Shown: positions 1 through 4,704, numbered from the stretch's first letter. The stretch: DNA of 5,681 nt from Amphritea sp. (GCA_018067325.1 JAGPUU010000470.1:1-5681); one strand, 5' to 3'. Notes: a model not told the origin generated them from the sequence alone. A program made the numbers and translations.

Positions 1-414
1 CGGTAACTCCTGAACCTGGCTAATACTCCAATACGGTGCACCTTCACCCAAGTCTCTTATGTCTGGGAAAATTTCTTTATTCACAGCCGGGTCGGAACAT
101 TGGGGCTCAACAATACTGTAGAGCTCTTCTATATCTGGAACGCGCCAGCCATCGCCAAGGGTTTGAGCCAACCTTTTTGCTGCAGACAAACTCATAATTT
201 TTATGCGCCCAGTGCAACCTTTCCCAGATACCCAGGTAGTGCCTACACTACAGCGACGCCATCTCAGGTTTGTTTTTGTGTCCAGTACTAGGTCTTCATC
301 AACTATAAATCGAGATCCAATCTCATCGATGGGTCTGAAATCTGTACAGCCTCCAAACGAATAACCTGAAACAAATATAAGCAAAAGGCCGGTGATATAA
401 AGACTGTTTTTCAT
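1..414 (-). CDS. Exported DUF1566 (Lcl C-terminal domain) protein, C-terminus beyond window
   Basis: Reading the minus strand from ATG at 414 gives 138 uninterrupted codons to the left edge, so the stop lies outside the window. Residues 1-20 form a signal peptide with a short basic start and a hydrophobic stretch (LYITGLLLIFVSG). Cys23 follows as FGGC, a poor lipobox, so export by signal peptidase I or II is undecided. The rest matches the DUF1566 pattern: DTKTNLRWRRC at about 45-55, a mid-domain Cys (67), GWRVPDIEELYSIVE at 89-103, a conserved-type Cys at 106, an IFPD segment at 115-118 and YWSIS at 128-132. These are known family landmarks, although the family has no well-defined biochemical role; members are usually exported or surface proteins. 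A plausible promoter lies 20-49 bases upstream of the start. No strong Shine-Dalgarno is seen. Confidence 0.85.
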   Translation of the reverse strand, partial: MKNSLYITGLLLIFVSGYSFGGCTDFRPIDEIGSRFIVDEDLVLDTKTNLRWRRCSVGTTWVSGKGCTGRIKIMSLSAAKRLAQTLGDGWRVPDIEELYSIVEPQCSDPAVNKEIFPDIRDLGEGAPYWSISQVQELP

Positions 415-433
415 GCAGATAGAGCTCTAATTT

Positions 434-463
434 TTTATAACAACGATAAGGATAAGTGATCAA
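434..463 (-). promoter_or_regulatory. Candidate sigma-70 promoter for the DUF1566 gene
   Basis: On the minus strand a -35 TTGATC (458-463) is followed by an 18-base spacer and a -10 TATAAA (434-439). Matches to consensus are 4/6 and 5/6. The expected start point near 427 leaves a leader of about a dozen bases before the ATG at 414. The -35 overlaps the stop codon of the doubtful upstream ORF, so the DUF1566 gene is probably transcribed on its own. Confidence 0.4.
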
Positions 464-696
464 TATTCAGACTTGAACAAAGGCAATTCAAACTCGCCAA
501 AAGATTCATCTGATGACAGGTACTGGTTCAAGCTGTTCGCCGTATCAATTTTTATCCGACTATACAGCGGTACACCAAGCTGGTCATCGCTTTCCAAAAC
601 CAAAGAGGTCAGAAAAATCAAAGGAGTCAGAGTCATTGATTTTATCCCTTTGATTTCCAGTCCCCTTAGCGCGGTGTCATAAGTAATCTCTAGCAT
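460..696 (-). CDS. Doubtful small ORF or gene remnant carrying an inverted repeat
   Basis: A 78-codon minus-strand frame runs from ATG at 696 (an in-frame TTG lies at 711) to TGA at 460-462. I do not recognise the product. Its N-terminal third (about residues 14-27, GLEIKGIKSMTLTP) is encoded by the inverted repeat at 615-656, which is intergenic elsewhere in the window. That makes the start suspicious. The last ~45 residues, beginning SDDQLGVPLYSRIKIDTA and ending in an acidic, aromatic tail, have protein-like composition and could be the tail of an older gene into which the repeat was inserted. No Shine-Dalgarno is evident. It may be spurious. The overlapping plus-strand frame at 473-682 looks no better. 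Confidence 0.25.
   Translation of the reverse strand: MLEITYDTALRGLEIKGIKSMTLTPLIFLTSLVLESDDQLGVPLYSRIKIDTANSLNQYLSSDESFGEFELPLFKSEY
615..656 (+). repeat. Dispersed repeat 'a', copy A (10-bp inverted repeat)
   Basis: Perfect 10-base arms AAATCAAAGG (615-624) and CCTTTGATTT (647-656) enclose a loop containing AGTCAGAGTCATTGATTTTA. The loop and right arm align with copy B at 1292-1331. A degenerate half-copy, CCAAAGAGGTCAGA, lies just upstream around 600-613. The GTCAGAGT core resembles the palindromic elements often linked to REP-associated (Y1) transposases in Gammaproteobacteria. That link is from memory, and no such transposase gene is in the window. Confidence 0.7.
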
Positions 697-715
697 TGCG
701 CCAAGAAGCAACTAG

Positions 716-849
716 ATGAAATTTTCTGTCTATATAGCAGCAAGTGCTGATGGGTATATCGCTGCACTTGATGGGGGGGTGAGTGGCTTCATACAGCCAC
801 AAACGCTAAAGGAGGCTATGATAAAGGGGGAATTTTGGGAGAATTATGA
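716..849 (+). pseudogene. Truncated, frameshifted dihydrofolate reductase-family (RibD C-terminal-like) gene
   Basis: ATG at 716 opens a frame whose first residues, MKFSVYIAASADGYIAALDG, closely follow the usual start of dihydrofolate reductase-family/RibD C-terminal proteins (a KxSVYIAxSLDGxIAxxDG pattern, where the first strand and substrate loop lie). After a run of seven G (773-779) the frame goes on as unrelated sequence to TGA at 887-889. The -1 frame instead gives EWLHTA from 781, as expected after DGGV in this family (usually DGxVDWL). The simplest reading is one base lost at or next to the G run. The restored frame ends at TGA 847-849, overlapping the next gene's ATG as ATGA. Only about 45 of the usual ~180 codons remain, and about 25 are recognisable, so most of the gene has been deleted. 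It cannot make an enzyme. Confidence 0.6.
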
Positions 850-1286
850 TGGACATAAATCACCGGGTTGGTATCAAAGCTTCGCCTGAAAAAATCTATG
901 AAGCATTAACAACAAATGATGGGTTAGCTCAATGGTGGACTAACGATATCTCTGGGGCAGGTGGCGTAGGCTCAATTATCGAATTTCGTTTTAACGGTGG
1001 AGGCCCAGACTTTGCTGTAGTAGAGCTTGTTGCAAATAAAACGGTGCGTTGGAAGCATTCAGGCAATATGCCCGAGCCATGGATGGGTACTGAAATTTTA
1101 TTCCAACTACAGGTTGAAGGTGAGCAAACATTTGTCCGGTTTACTCATTCTGATTGGAAAGAACCTACTGATTTTATGGCGCATTGCAGCACTAAATGGG
1201 CGGTATTCTTAATTAGCCTCAAGGATGCCGTTGAATCTAATCAAGGCAGACCGTTTCCAAATGATATGCAAATAGACCACTCATGA
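846..1286 (+). CDS. SRPBCC / AHSA1-like (START-fold) protein
   Basis: This 146-residue protein has the length and landmarks of a single-domain SRPBCC protein of the AHSA1 (activator of Hsp90 ATPase homologue 1-like) group. HRVGIKASPEKIYEALT (6-22) is the first strand and helix, LAQWWT (27-32) the signature tryptophan pair, VGSIIEFRF (41-49) and the 55-70 segment are strands, WMGTEILFQL is at 79-88, FVRFTHSDW at 96-104, and HCSTKWAVFLISLKDAVESNQG (113-134) is the long C-terminal helix closing the hydrophobic cavity. Members are cytoplasmic and bind hydrophobic ligands or act in stress response; the ligand cannot be predicted. Start: ATGATG at 846 and 849. GGGAG (837-841) lies 4 bases before the first and 7 before the second, so the second is better spaced, while the first forms an ATGA overlap with the decayed upstream gene. 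A repeat begins 6 bases after the stop. Confidence 0.85.
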   Translation: MMDINHRVGIKASPEKIYEALTTNDGLAQWWTNDISGAGGVGSIIEFRFNGGGPDFAVVELVANKTVRWKHSGNMPEPWMGTEILFQLQVEGEQTFVRFTHSDWKEPTDFMAHCSTKWAVFLISLKDAVESNQGRPFPNDMQIDHS

Positions 1287-1291
1287 CCTGA

Positions 1292-1331
1292 GAGTTGAAG
1301 GGCAGAGTAATTGATTTTATTCCCTTGATTT
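1292..1331 (+). repeat. Dispersed repeat 'a', copy B, just after the SRPBCC gene
   Basis: CAGAGTAATTGATTTTAT and the following CCCTTGATTT (1322-1331) align with copy A, with one-base indels. The left side begins GAGTTGAAGGG instead of AATCAAAGGG, so the arms pair perfectly only over AAGGG/CCCTT. It starts 6 bases after the stop of the preceding gene and could form a weak 3' hairpin, but no T-tract follows to make it a convincing terminator. Confidence 0.6.
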
Positions 1332-1403
1332 GGAGTAAATAGAGTCAGCGTAGAGGAATTATAAATCTACCCTGTCTTCAATTATCCTATTAAAATAGAA
1401 CCC

Positions 1404-1432
1404 TTGCCCCTTTTTCTAGATTGCTAGATATT
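1404..1432 (+). promoter_or_regulatory. Candidate promoter for the lipase gene, with CTAGAT direct repeats
   Basis: TTGCCC (1404-1409), a 17-base spacer and GATATT (1427-1432) each match the sigma-70 hexamers at 4/6. The predicted start near 1439 leaves a leader of about 27 bases. Two CTAGAT copies separated by TG (1416-1429) overlap the spacer and -10 and might be an operator. That part is speculative. The rest of 1332-1465 is AT-rich with a weak GTAGA...TCTAC hairpin (1350-1370). Confidence 0.35.
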
Positions 1433-1465
1433 AGTTTTTAAGAGCCTTTTTGGTGGAAGAATAGT

Positions 1466-3028
1466 GTGAAACATATCATCGTTAGTCTGTTTTGTATTTT
1501 GAACCTCTGTTCATGTACATACATGAATCATGCTTCGATACAGGCTGAATATGCTCGGATTCAAGCGGCTGATCCGGGGCAGGTTAACCTGAAGCATATG
1601 CTCGATAGAGAGACCTATTTTGTTATTGGTCAAACCATCGATAAAAATGTCAGTTACTCCAATTTACCCCTGGCCGTTGCTGCATATTCGAGTAAATTCA
1701 AACCACATGAACGTGTCGATACTATGTACTTTGCGGGAGCGGGAACTCATTTCGGTTTAAACTTGCCCGAAGGAGACTATCAACTTCTAGTGTATGCGGA
1801 CAGGGACAATAATCGGGTTTTCGATCGGACTGAGGTGGTAGGCCAAAAAGCTATCTCTTTGAACCAGACAAGCTCTTCCGAAAGGGTTCTGGATAGAATT
1901 AACATTCAGCTAACGTCACCTCAGCAAGTTGATTGGGCTGACGCTATTTCCATGCAGAAACTTGTCGAACCACAGCAATCTTTATACTTTCCCGCCGGGA
2001 GCATACGCAGTCTTGACGACCCGATTTTTGCTGAGAATATGGCTATTTTGGGTATGTACGATCCCGCGTCATTTCTCGAAAAATCGCCGATTATGTTTTA
2101 CGCGCTGGAAGAGGATCTTAGATTTAAAATTCCAGTGGTATTTGTTCATGGTGTTGGTGGCTCTCCCCGTGCTTTCGAACCGATTATTAAACAGCTGGAT
2201 CGAGAGCGCTATAAACCTTGGTTTTTTTACTATCCATCCGGTGGCGATCTGGACCAATTAGCAGAGTTTTTTAATCGGATATATCTTTCGGGAGAAGTTG
2301 TTAATTTGGGTGAGATGCCAATGATCATTATCGCTCACAGCATGGGTGGACTGATAGTAAGGGAAGCTCTGAACAAGTATGACGACAGTCAGAAGGAAAA
2401 CCAGGTTAGCTTGTTTGTCACCATAGCGACTCCTTTTGGCGGACACCCAGCAGCGGCATCAGGCGAAAAGCATGGGTTGATTGTGTTACCTTCCTGGCGT
2501 GATGTGAATCCAGATAATCGCTTCATCAAAGAGCTCTTTCACACGTCGTTGCCGCAAACTATTGAGCATCAGTTACTCTACGCCTACGATAATCCTACGA
2601 CTCTTAAAATAAGAAAAAACAGCGATGGCGTTGTACCACTATCTAGCCAGCTACGCCTAGAAGCACAGCAGCAGGCAACGGGACAGCTCGGTTTCGAAAG
2701 TAGCCATACGGGAATTCTGAAAAATGAAGAGATGATTGGCCATATCTTCGAGCGTATGGACAGGGTCAAAAGCTTCTACCCTGACTCTCATCTAGAGGTG
2801 TGGCGCAGTGGTGGTTATGATGTGAAGTTAAGTGAAGACTATAGTCAGATTAGTCAGCACATCATCCATACACAGGGAAAGTACTGGATGGCCATTTCCA
2901 ATGGAACCCTCAAACCCTTCTTCCCTGAACAGGAGCGATTTCTTCGCGTTATCAAGGGGGAAGAACCTCCAAAATATGAAGTGGTTAAAGACTGGTTGCG
3001 GTTCCTCGAAGAATATCCAGAATTGTAA
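1466..3028 (+). CDS. Alpha/beta-hydrolase (lipase/esterase-like) lipoprotein
   Basis: The 520-residue product is probably an outer-membrane or periplasmic lipoprotein: residues 1-16 form a signal peptide and LCSC ends in Cys17, an acceptable lipobox. Residues ~60-155 look like a beta-rich domain (FGLNLPEGDYQLLVYAD) with an EF-hand-like loop at 112-123 (D-x-D-x-N-x-V-x-D-x-x-E). The hydrolase domain spans ~215-440. It has the oxyanion motif FVHGVGG (His228), the nucleophile elbow AHSMGG with Ser292, NSDGVVPL with Asp387 and SSHTGIL with His414, which together give a complete catalytic triad in the right order. It resembles the PGAP1/DUF676-type lipases. The substrate, an ester or lipid, is unknown. 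About 100 residues follow the domain, with no motif I recognise. The GTG start at 1466 is chosen because GGAAG (1455-1459) lies 6 bases upstream and the signal peptide begins there. The gene appears monocistronic, with its own candidate promoter and terminator. Confidence 0.85.
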   Translation: MKHIIVSLFCILNLCSCTYMNHASIQAEYARIQAADPGQVNLKHMLDRETYFVIGQTIDKNVSYSNLPLAVAAYSSKFKPHERVDTMYFAGAGTHFGLNLPEGDYQLLVYADRDNNRVFDRTEVVGQKAISLNQTSSSERVLDRINIQLTSPQQVDWADAISMQKLVEPQQSLYFPAGSIRSLDDPIFAENMAILGMYDPASFLEKSPIMFYALEEDLRFKIPVVFVHGVGGSPRAFEPIIKQLDRERYKPWFFYYPSGGDLDQLAEFFNRIYLSGEVVNLGEMPMIIIAHSMGGLIVREALNKYDDSQKENQVSLFVTIATPFGGHPAAASGEKHGLIVLPSWRDVNPDNRFIKELFHTSLPQTIEHQLLYAYDNPTTLKIRKNSDGVVPLSSQLRLEAQQQATGQLGFESSHTGILKNEEMIGHIFERMDRVKSFYPDSHLEVWRSGGYDVKLSEDYSQISQHIIHTQGKYWMAISNGTLKPFFPEQERFLRVIKGEEPPKYEVVKDWLRFLEEYPEL

Positions 3029-3031
3029 TTA

Positions 3032-3083
3032 TTGCCTGCTCATTATCTCTGATTCAGACCGGGGTAGCAGGCAAAATTCTTTT
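3032..3083 (+). terminator. Rho-independent terminator of the lipase gene
   Basis: Perfect 9-base arms TTGCCTGCT (3032-3040) and AGCAGGCAA (3066-3074) begin 3 bases after the stop codon. A second small stem, TCTG/CAGA (3048-3058), sits in the loop. The stem is followed by AATTCTTTT (3075-3083). Position and T-richness fit a terminator, although the loop is long. Confidence 0.6.
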
Positions 3084-3096
3084 AATGCGGTAACCC

Positions 3097-3171
3097 CTCC
3101 GTGCTCTCTGTGTCCTCTGTGGTAAAAAGGCACTCCATCCATAAAATATTAACCACAGAGGGCACTGAGAA
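3097..3171 (+). repeat. ACCACAGAG inverted repeat, copy 1 (shorter, different spacer)
   Basis: The left arm (3097-3123) ends in TCCTCTGTGGT and the right arm starts ACCACAGAGG (3152-3161). Read inward to outward the arms pair over about 18 bases with two mismatches. The 28-base spacer is unrelated to that of the copies at 4338 and 4820, and the right arm breaks off after GAGAAA. Similar 'accacagaggacacagag' repeats occur between genes in many bacteria (recollection, unchecked). MITE-like in form, but it has no coding capacity and no target duplication I can see. Confidence 0.7.
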
Positions 3172-3195
3172 AGAATGATTTCTGCTTTGTATCTT

Positions 3196-3224
3196 GTTGG
3201 GATTCGTACCTCATCCCAACCTAC
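3196..3224 (+). repeat. GTTGGGAT / ATCCCAAC hairpin repeat
   Basis: Perfect 8-base arms (3196-3203 and 3213-3220) surround the loop TCGTACCTC, followed by CTAC. Allowing base changes, this matches a very widespread intergenic hairpin of the form TGTTGGGTTTCGTTCCTCAACCCAACCTACG (recollection). Only one copy is in the window. Confidence 0.6.
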
Positions 3225-3287
3225 GGTAATGCATTTTCTAGCAAGCGACGGAGGGCCTAGGGGCTGGTCTTGCATTGTGCAGCCATG

Positions 3288-3345
3288 GAATCAAAGGGAA
3301 CAGAGTAATTGATGCTGGCTCTGTCGATTTGTGTCAGCATAGCTT
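3288..3345 (+). repeat. Dispersed repeat 'a', copy C (58 bases, long form)
   Basis: This 58-base block starts GAATCAAAGGGAACAGAGTA and ends TTTGTGTCAGCATAGCTT. It matches copy D (3782-3839) at 50 of 58 positions by hand count, without gaps, and the eight differences are confined to the middle. Inside, ATGCTG (3312-3317) and CAGCAT (3335-3340) pair as a short stem. C and D are in the same orientation and bracket the gene at 3436-3774. Confidence 0.8.
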
Positions 3346-3414
3346 GGAGAAGGGCGAGGTGGATTTATGTATTCAGATGTAAATATAACTGAAAATAAGT
3401 CAGTCCCGTTTTAG
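3341..3414 (+). repeat. Dispersed repeat 'c', degenerate copy
   Basis: AGCTTGG...AAGGG..GGTGGATTTA...TTCAG (3341-3375) and GAAAATAAGTCAGTCCCGTTTTA (split here: GAAAATAAG 3391-3399, CAGTCCCG 3401-3408, TTTTA) align with 4448-4508. In this copy the arms no longer pair well (GGGCGAGGT against AGTCAGTCCC), so it is probably not an efficient terminator. It supplies the AT-rich upstream region of the 3436 gene, including a possible -10 TATAAC (3384-3389) without a good -35. Confidence 0.55.
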
Positions 3415-3435
3415 TTTATAAGTAGGTAGGTATAC

Positions 3436-3774
3436 GTGGCTCGAATAAAAATTATTCAAATTCAGTGTTCAACTCTAGAGTCGATTGGGAATATTACGAA
3501 TGATGCCCGCGCAATCGTAAGCAAGGTATGCCTAGGTGTTGACGATATGAAATTGCTGGGAAATAAGGCGTTAGTTTTACGTGCTGAAATTTATCCAGAC
3601 AGGCTCTTAACTCTCTACGAAAATTTAGCTTCAATCGGCGTTAAATTGAACCAGAAAGATCTACCTGATATAGAGCTTTTGAGTAAAGAAACTGAATACC
3701 CTCTATCTATTCAGATAGTCAGTTTTTCTGATGATACAGATCGCTCAGCTAGCATTCCAAAGGTGCCAGGCTAA
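3436..3774 (+). CDS. Hypothetical protein, predicted beta-alpha-beta-beta-alpha-beta fold
   Basis: I do not recognise this 112-residue protein. By eye it alternates strands and helices: strand RIKIIQIQC (3-11), helix TLESIGNITNDARAIVSKV (13-31), strands around 35-52 (MKLLGNKALVLRAEIY), helix PDRLLTLYENLASIGVK (54-70), a linker, and strand PLSIQIVSF (89-97). The tail is polar. That order suggests a small ferredoxin-like/ACT-like domain, which is inference from pattern only. It has no signal peptide or membrane segment, so it is likely cytoplasmic. The start is GTG at 3436, with the tandem AGGTAGG (3424-3430) 5 bases upstream. The only in-frame alternative ATG is far inside. Long repeat copies C and D flank it in direct orientation, and D begins 7 bases after the stop. 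Codon use and composition look like the neighbours. Confidence 0.7.
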   Translation: MARIKIIQIQCSTLESIGNITNDARAIVSKVCLGVDDMKLLGNKALVLRAEIYPDRLLTLYENLASIGVKLNQKDLPDIELLSKETEYPLSIQIVSFSDDTDRSASIPKVPG

Positions 3775-3781
3775 ATTATCT

Positions 3782-3839
3782 GAATCAAAGGGAACAGAGT
3801 ATTTGATGCCGAGCCCGTTAATTTGTGTCAGCATAGCTT
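3782..3839 (+). repeat. Dispersed repeat 'a', copy D (58 bases, long form)
   Basis: Gapless partner of copy C, with 50 of 58 positions identical. The first 20 and last 19 bases are unchanged, while the inner stem is weakened (ATGCCG against CAGCAT). It begins right after the stop of the 3436 gene and is followed, after a short joint, by module 'b' and the YkgJ-type gene. Confidence 0.8.
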
Positions 3840-3850
3840 AGCGTTAAGCT

Positions 3851-3866
3851 CTAAAGCCTAGTAGAG
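3851..3866 (+). repeat. Dispersed repeat 'b', copy 1
   Basis: CTAAAGCCTAGTAGAG recurs at 4431-4449 as CTAAAGCCTCCTAGTAGAG, the latter with three extra bases (CTC). Here it ends in GTAGAGAAG, which serves as the ribosome-binding region of the gene starting at 3877. Confidence 0.6.
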
Positions 3867-3876
3867 AAGTAACAGT

Positions 3877-4260
3877 GTGAAAGAATGTAATCAATGCGGT
3901 AAATGTTGCGTCAATTATAGTGACGGCGGGTTATCTGTGACAGCAGACGAAGTTGAGTATTGGGAGATATTCAGGCCCCATATATCGAACTTTGTCAGTG
4001 AAGGTAAAATCTGGATAGATCCAGATACCGGCAAGCAACTCAAACGTTGTCCATGGTTGAAGCAACTACCCGGTGAAGAAAAGTATATCTGTGATATTTA
4101 TTTCGACCGTCCCGACGATTGCAAACATTACCCTGTGACTATCGAGCAGATGGTAAAGGATGAGTGCGAAATGTTGGAGCCGCGCGATTTAGCCGACCCG
4201 ACACAAGGCCAGACAGATCTGGATCTGCTCATGATTGATTGCCGTCCCTCGGTTAAATAA
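3877..4260 (+). CDS. YkgJ-family cysteine-cluster protein (CxxCxxCC, putative metal-binding)
   Basis: The 127-residue protein opens with C4-x-x-C7-x-x-C10-C11, the signature of the CxxCxxCC zinc/iron-chelating domain family (YkgJ-like). Further conserved-type cysteines are Cys58 in RCPWL, Cys72 in YICDIY and Cys82 in RPDDCKHYP, the order usual for the family; Cys97 and Cys122 are extra. The sequence SVTADEVEYW (20-29) also fits, where family members typically have a 'lt..D...w' segment. It is probably a cytoplasmic metal- or cluster-binding protein. Its physiological role is not established, and the neighbours do not reveal one. The start is GTG at 3877: GAGAAG (3864-3869) lies 7 bases upstream, and starting later would remove the first cysteines. 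The Shine-Dalgarno lies at the edge of a dispersed repeat module. Confidence 0.85.
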   Translation: MKECNQCGKCCVNYSDGGLSVTADEVEYWEIFRPHISNFVSEGKIWIDPDTGKQLKRCPWLKQLPGEEKYICDIYFDRPDDCKHYPVTIEQMVKDECEMLEPRDLADPTQGQTDLDLLMIDCRPSVK

Positions 4261-4304
4261 CAGAAGTGATGCCTAGCTAATCATAGGAGTTGAATTATAA
4301 GGGG

Positions 4305-4339
4305 AAGCAAAGGGGCCAGACGAATTAATTTCGTCCCCT
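4305..4339 (+). repeat. Dispersed repeat 'a', divergent copy F
   Basis: AAGCAAAGGGGCCAGACGAATTAATTTCGTCCCCT (in two parts: AAGCAAAGGGGCCAGACGAA, then TTAATTTCGTCCCCT) lines up with AATCAAAGGG..CAGAGTAATTGATTTTATTCCC of copy B. GACGAA (4319-4324) and TTCGTC (4330-4335) pair perfectly, and AGGGG/CCCCT add a partial outer stem. It abuts the next repeat with a two-base overlap. It lies 45 bases after the YkgJ-type gene's stop. Confidence 0.55.
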
Positions 4340-4428
4340 CGGTGTTCTCCGTGTCCTCTGTGGTAGACCGCTCTTAAAACTTCTAATAGCAAAGATACAC
4401 CACCGAGAACACAGAGTTCACAGAGAAA
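4338..4428 (+). repeat. ACCACAGAG inverted repeat, copy 2 (91 bases)
   Basis: 27-base arms (4338-4364, ending CTCTGTGGT; 4399-4425, starting ACCACCGAG) pair at 21 of 27 positions around a 34-base spacer. The whole element matches copy 3 (4820-4910) without gaps at 76 of 91 positions by hand count, spacer included. The two therefore come from one mobile or duplicated unit, not from chance palindromes. Confidence 0.8.
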
Positions 4429-4430
4429 AG

Positions 4431-4449
4431 CTAAAGCCTCCTAGTAGAG
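4431..4449 (+). repeat. Dispersed repeat 'b', copy 2
   Basis: CTAAAGCCTCCTAGTAGAG is the counterpart of 3851-3866. It continues directly as AGCTTGGG into module 'c', while the first copy instead continues into a gene. Confidence 0.6.
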
Positions 4450-4459
4450 CTTGGGTAAA

Positions 4460-4507
4460 GGGGCTGGTGGATTTATTCAGGCGTGAAAATAAACCAGCCC
4501 CGTTTTT
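4460..4507 (+). terminator. Hairpin terminator between convergent genes (repeat 'c', intact copy)
   Basis: GGGGCTGGT (4460-4468) and ACCAGCCCC (4493-4501) are perfect 9-base arms, and TTTATT/AAAATAA further in can extend pairing. GTTTTT follows on the plus strand. It would end transcripts coming from the YkgJ-type gene 200 bases upstream. On the minus strand only TTT follows, so it is a weaker stop for the convergent small gene at 4511-4684, which ends 10 bases away. The same sequence family occurs degenerately at 3341-3414. Confidence 0.6.
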
Positions 4508-4510
4508 AAT

Positions 4511-4684
4511 TTACTGCGTTTTTTCCATAGCCAAAATTTGTTTATATACCTTTTCAGCTTCCACGGTTAATTGAGAATAACTTTCAATATCGCCACTTCT
4601 CTGTGCCTGCATGGCTTGCTCTAGTTTTGATTTATAAAGTTGATTGAGCCTTTTTGCTGGATTCGCTTTGAATATTGAAAACAT
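4511..4684 (-). CDS. Small DUF6435-like protein (57 residues)
   Basis: ATG at 4684 on the minus strand opens a 57-residue frame ending in TAA (4511-4513). The product starts MFSIFKANPAKRLNQLYKSK, continues LEQAMQAQRSGDIESYSQLT and ends VEAEKVYKQILAMEKTQ. The hydrophobic MFxxFK start, the basic NPxKRLxxLY segment and AMQAQRxGDIxSYSxLTxEAE are features of a small conserved gammaproteobacterial family that I recall as DUF6435 (similar in layout to the Lacal_2735 family). It is likely a two-helix cytoplasmic protein, with no known function. The gene is complete and of usual length. It overlaps a long plus-strand frame (4644-4859) that looks spurious. The Shine-Dalgarno is weak (GAG about 8 bases upstream). 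It is convergent with the YkgJ-type gene across the hairpin at 4460-4507. Confidence 0.8.
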   Translation of the reverse strand: MFSIFKANPAKRLNQLYKSKLEQAMQAQRSGDIESYSQLTVEAEKVYKQILAMEKTQ

Positions 4685-4704
4685 GAATTTTCTCAGTGGT
4701 TTTA

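Noticed and set aside
100..291. 63-residue plus-strand ORF
   Set aside because: It lies antisense to the DUF1566 gene, whose motifs are clear, and its own product is not protein-like.
473..682. 69-residue plus-strand ORF
   Set aside because: Its second half (KGVRVIDFIPL) is a translation of repeat copy A, a common source of false small genes.
2584..2769. Minus-strand ORFs inside the lipase gene, including 2069-2257 and 2258-2446
   Set aside because: They are antisense shadows of a gene with a complete catalytic triad and show no motifs of their own.
3417..3422. TATAAG as the -10 of the 112-residue gene
   Set aside because: It lies so close to the GTG at 3436 that the transcript would lose most of its ribosome-binding site.
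3288..4508. Integron cassette array: small genes separated by similar repeats
   Set aside because: No attC-like GTTRRRY/RYYYAAC pairs were found at the cassette joints, the repeats lack the attC shape, one gene is on the opposite strand, and no integrase is present.
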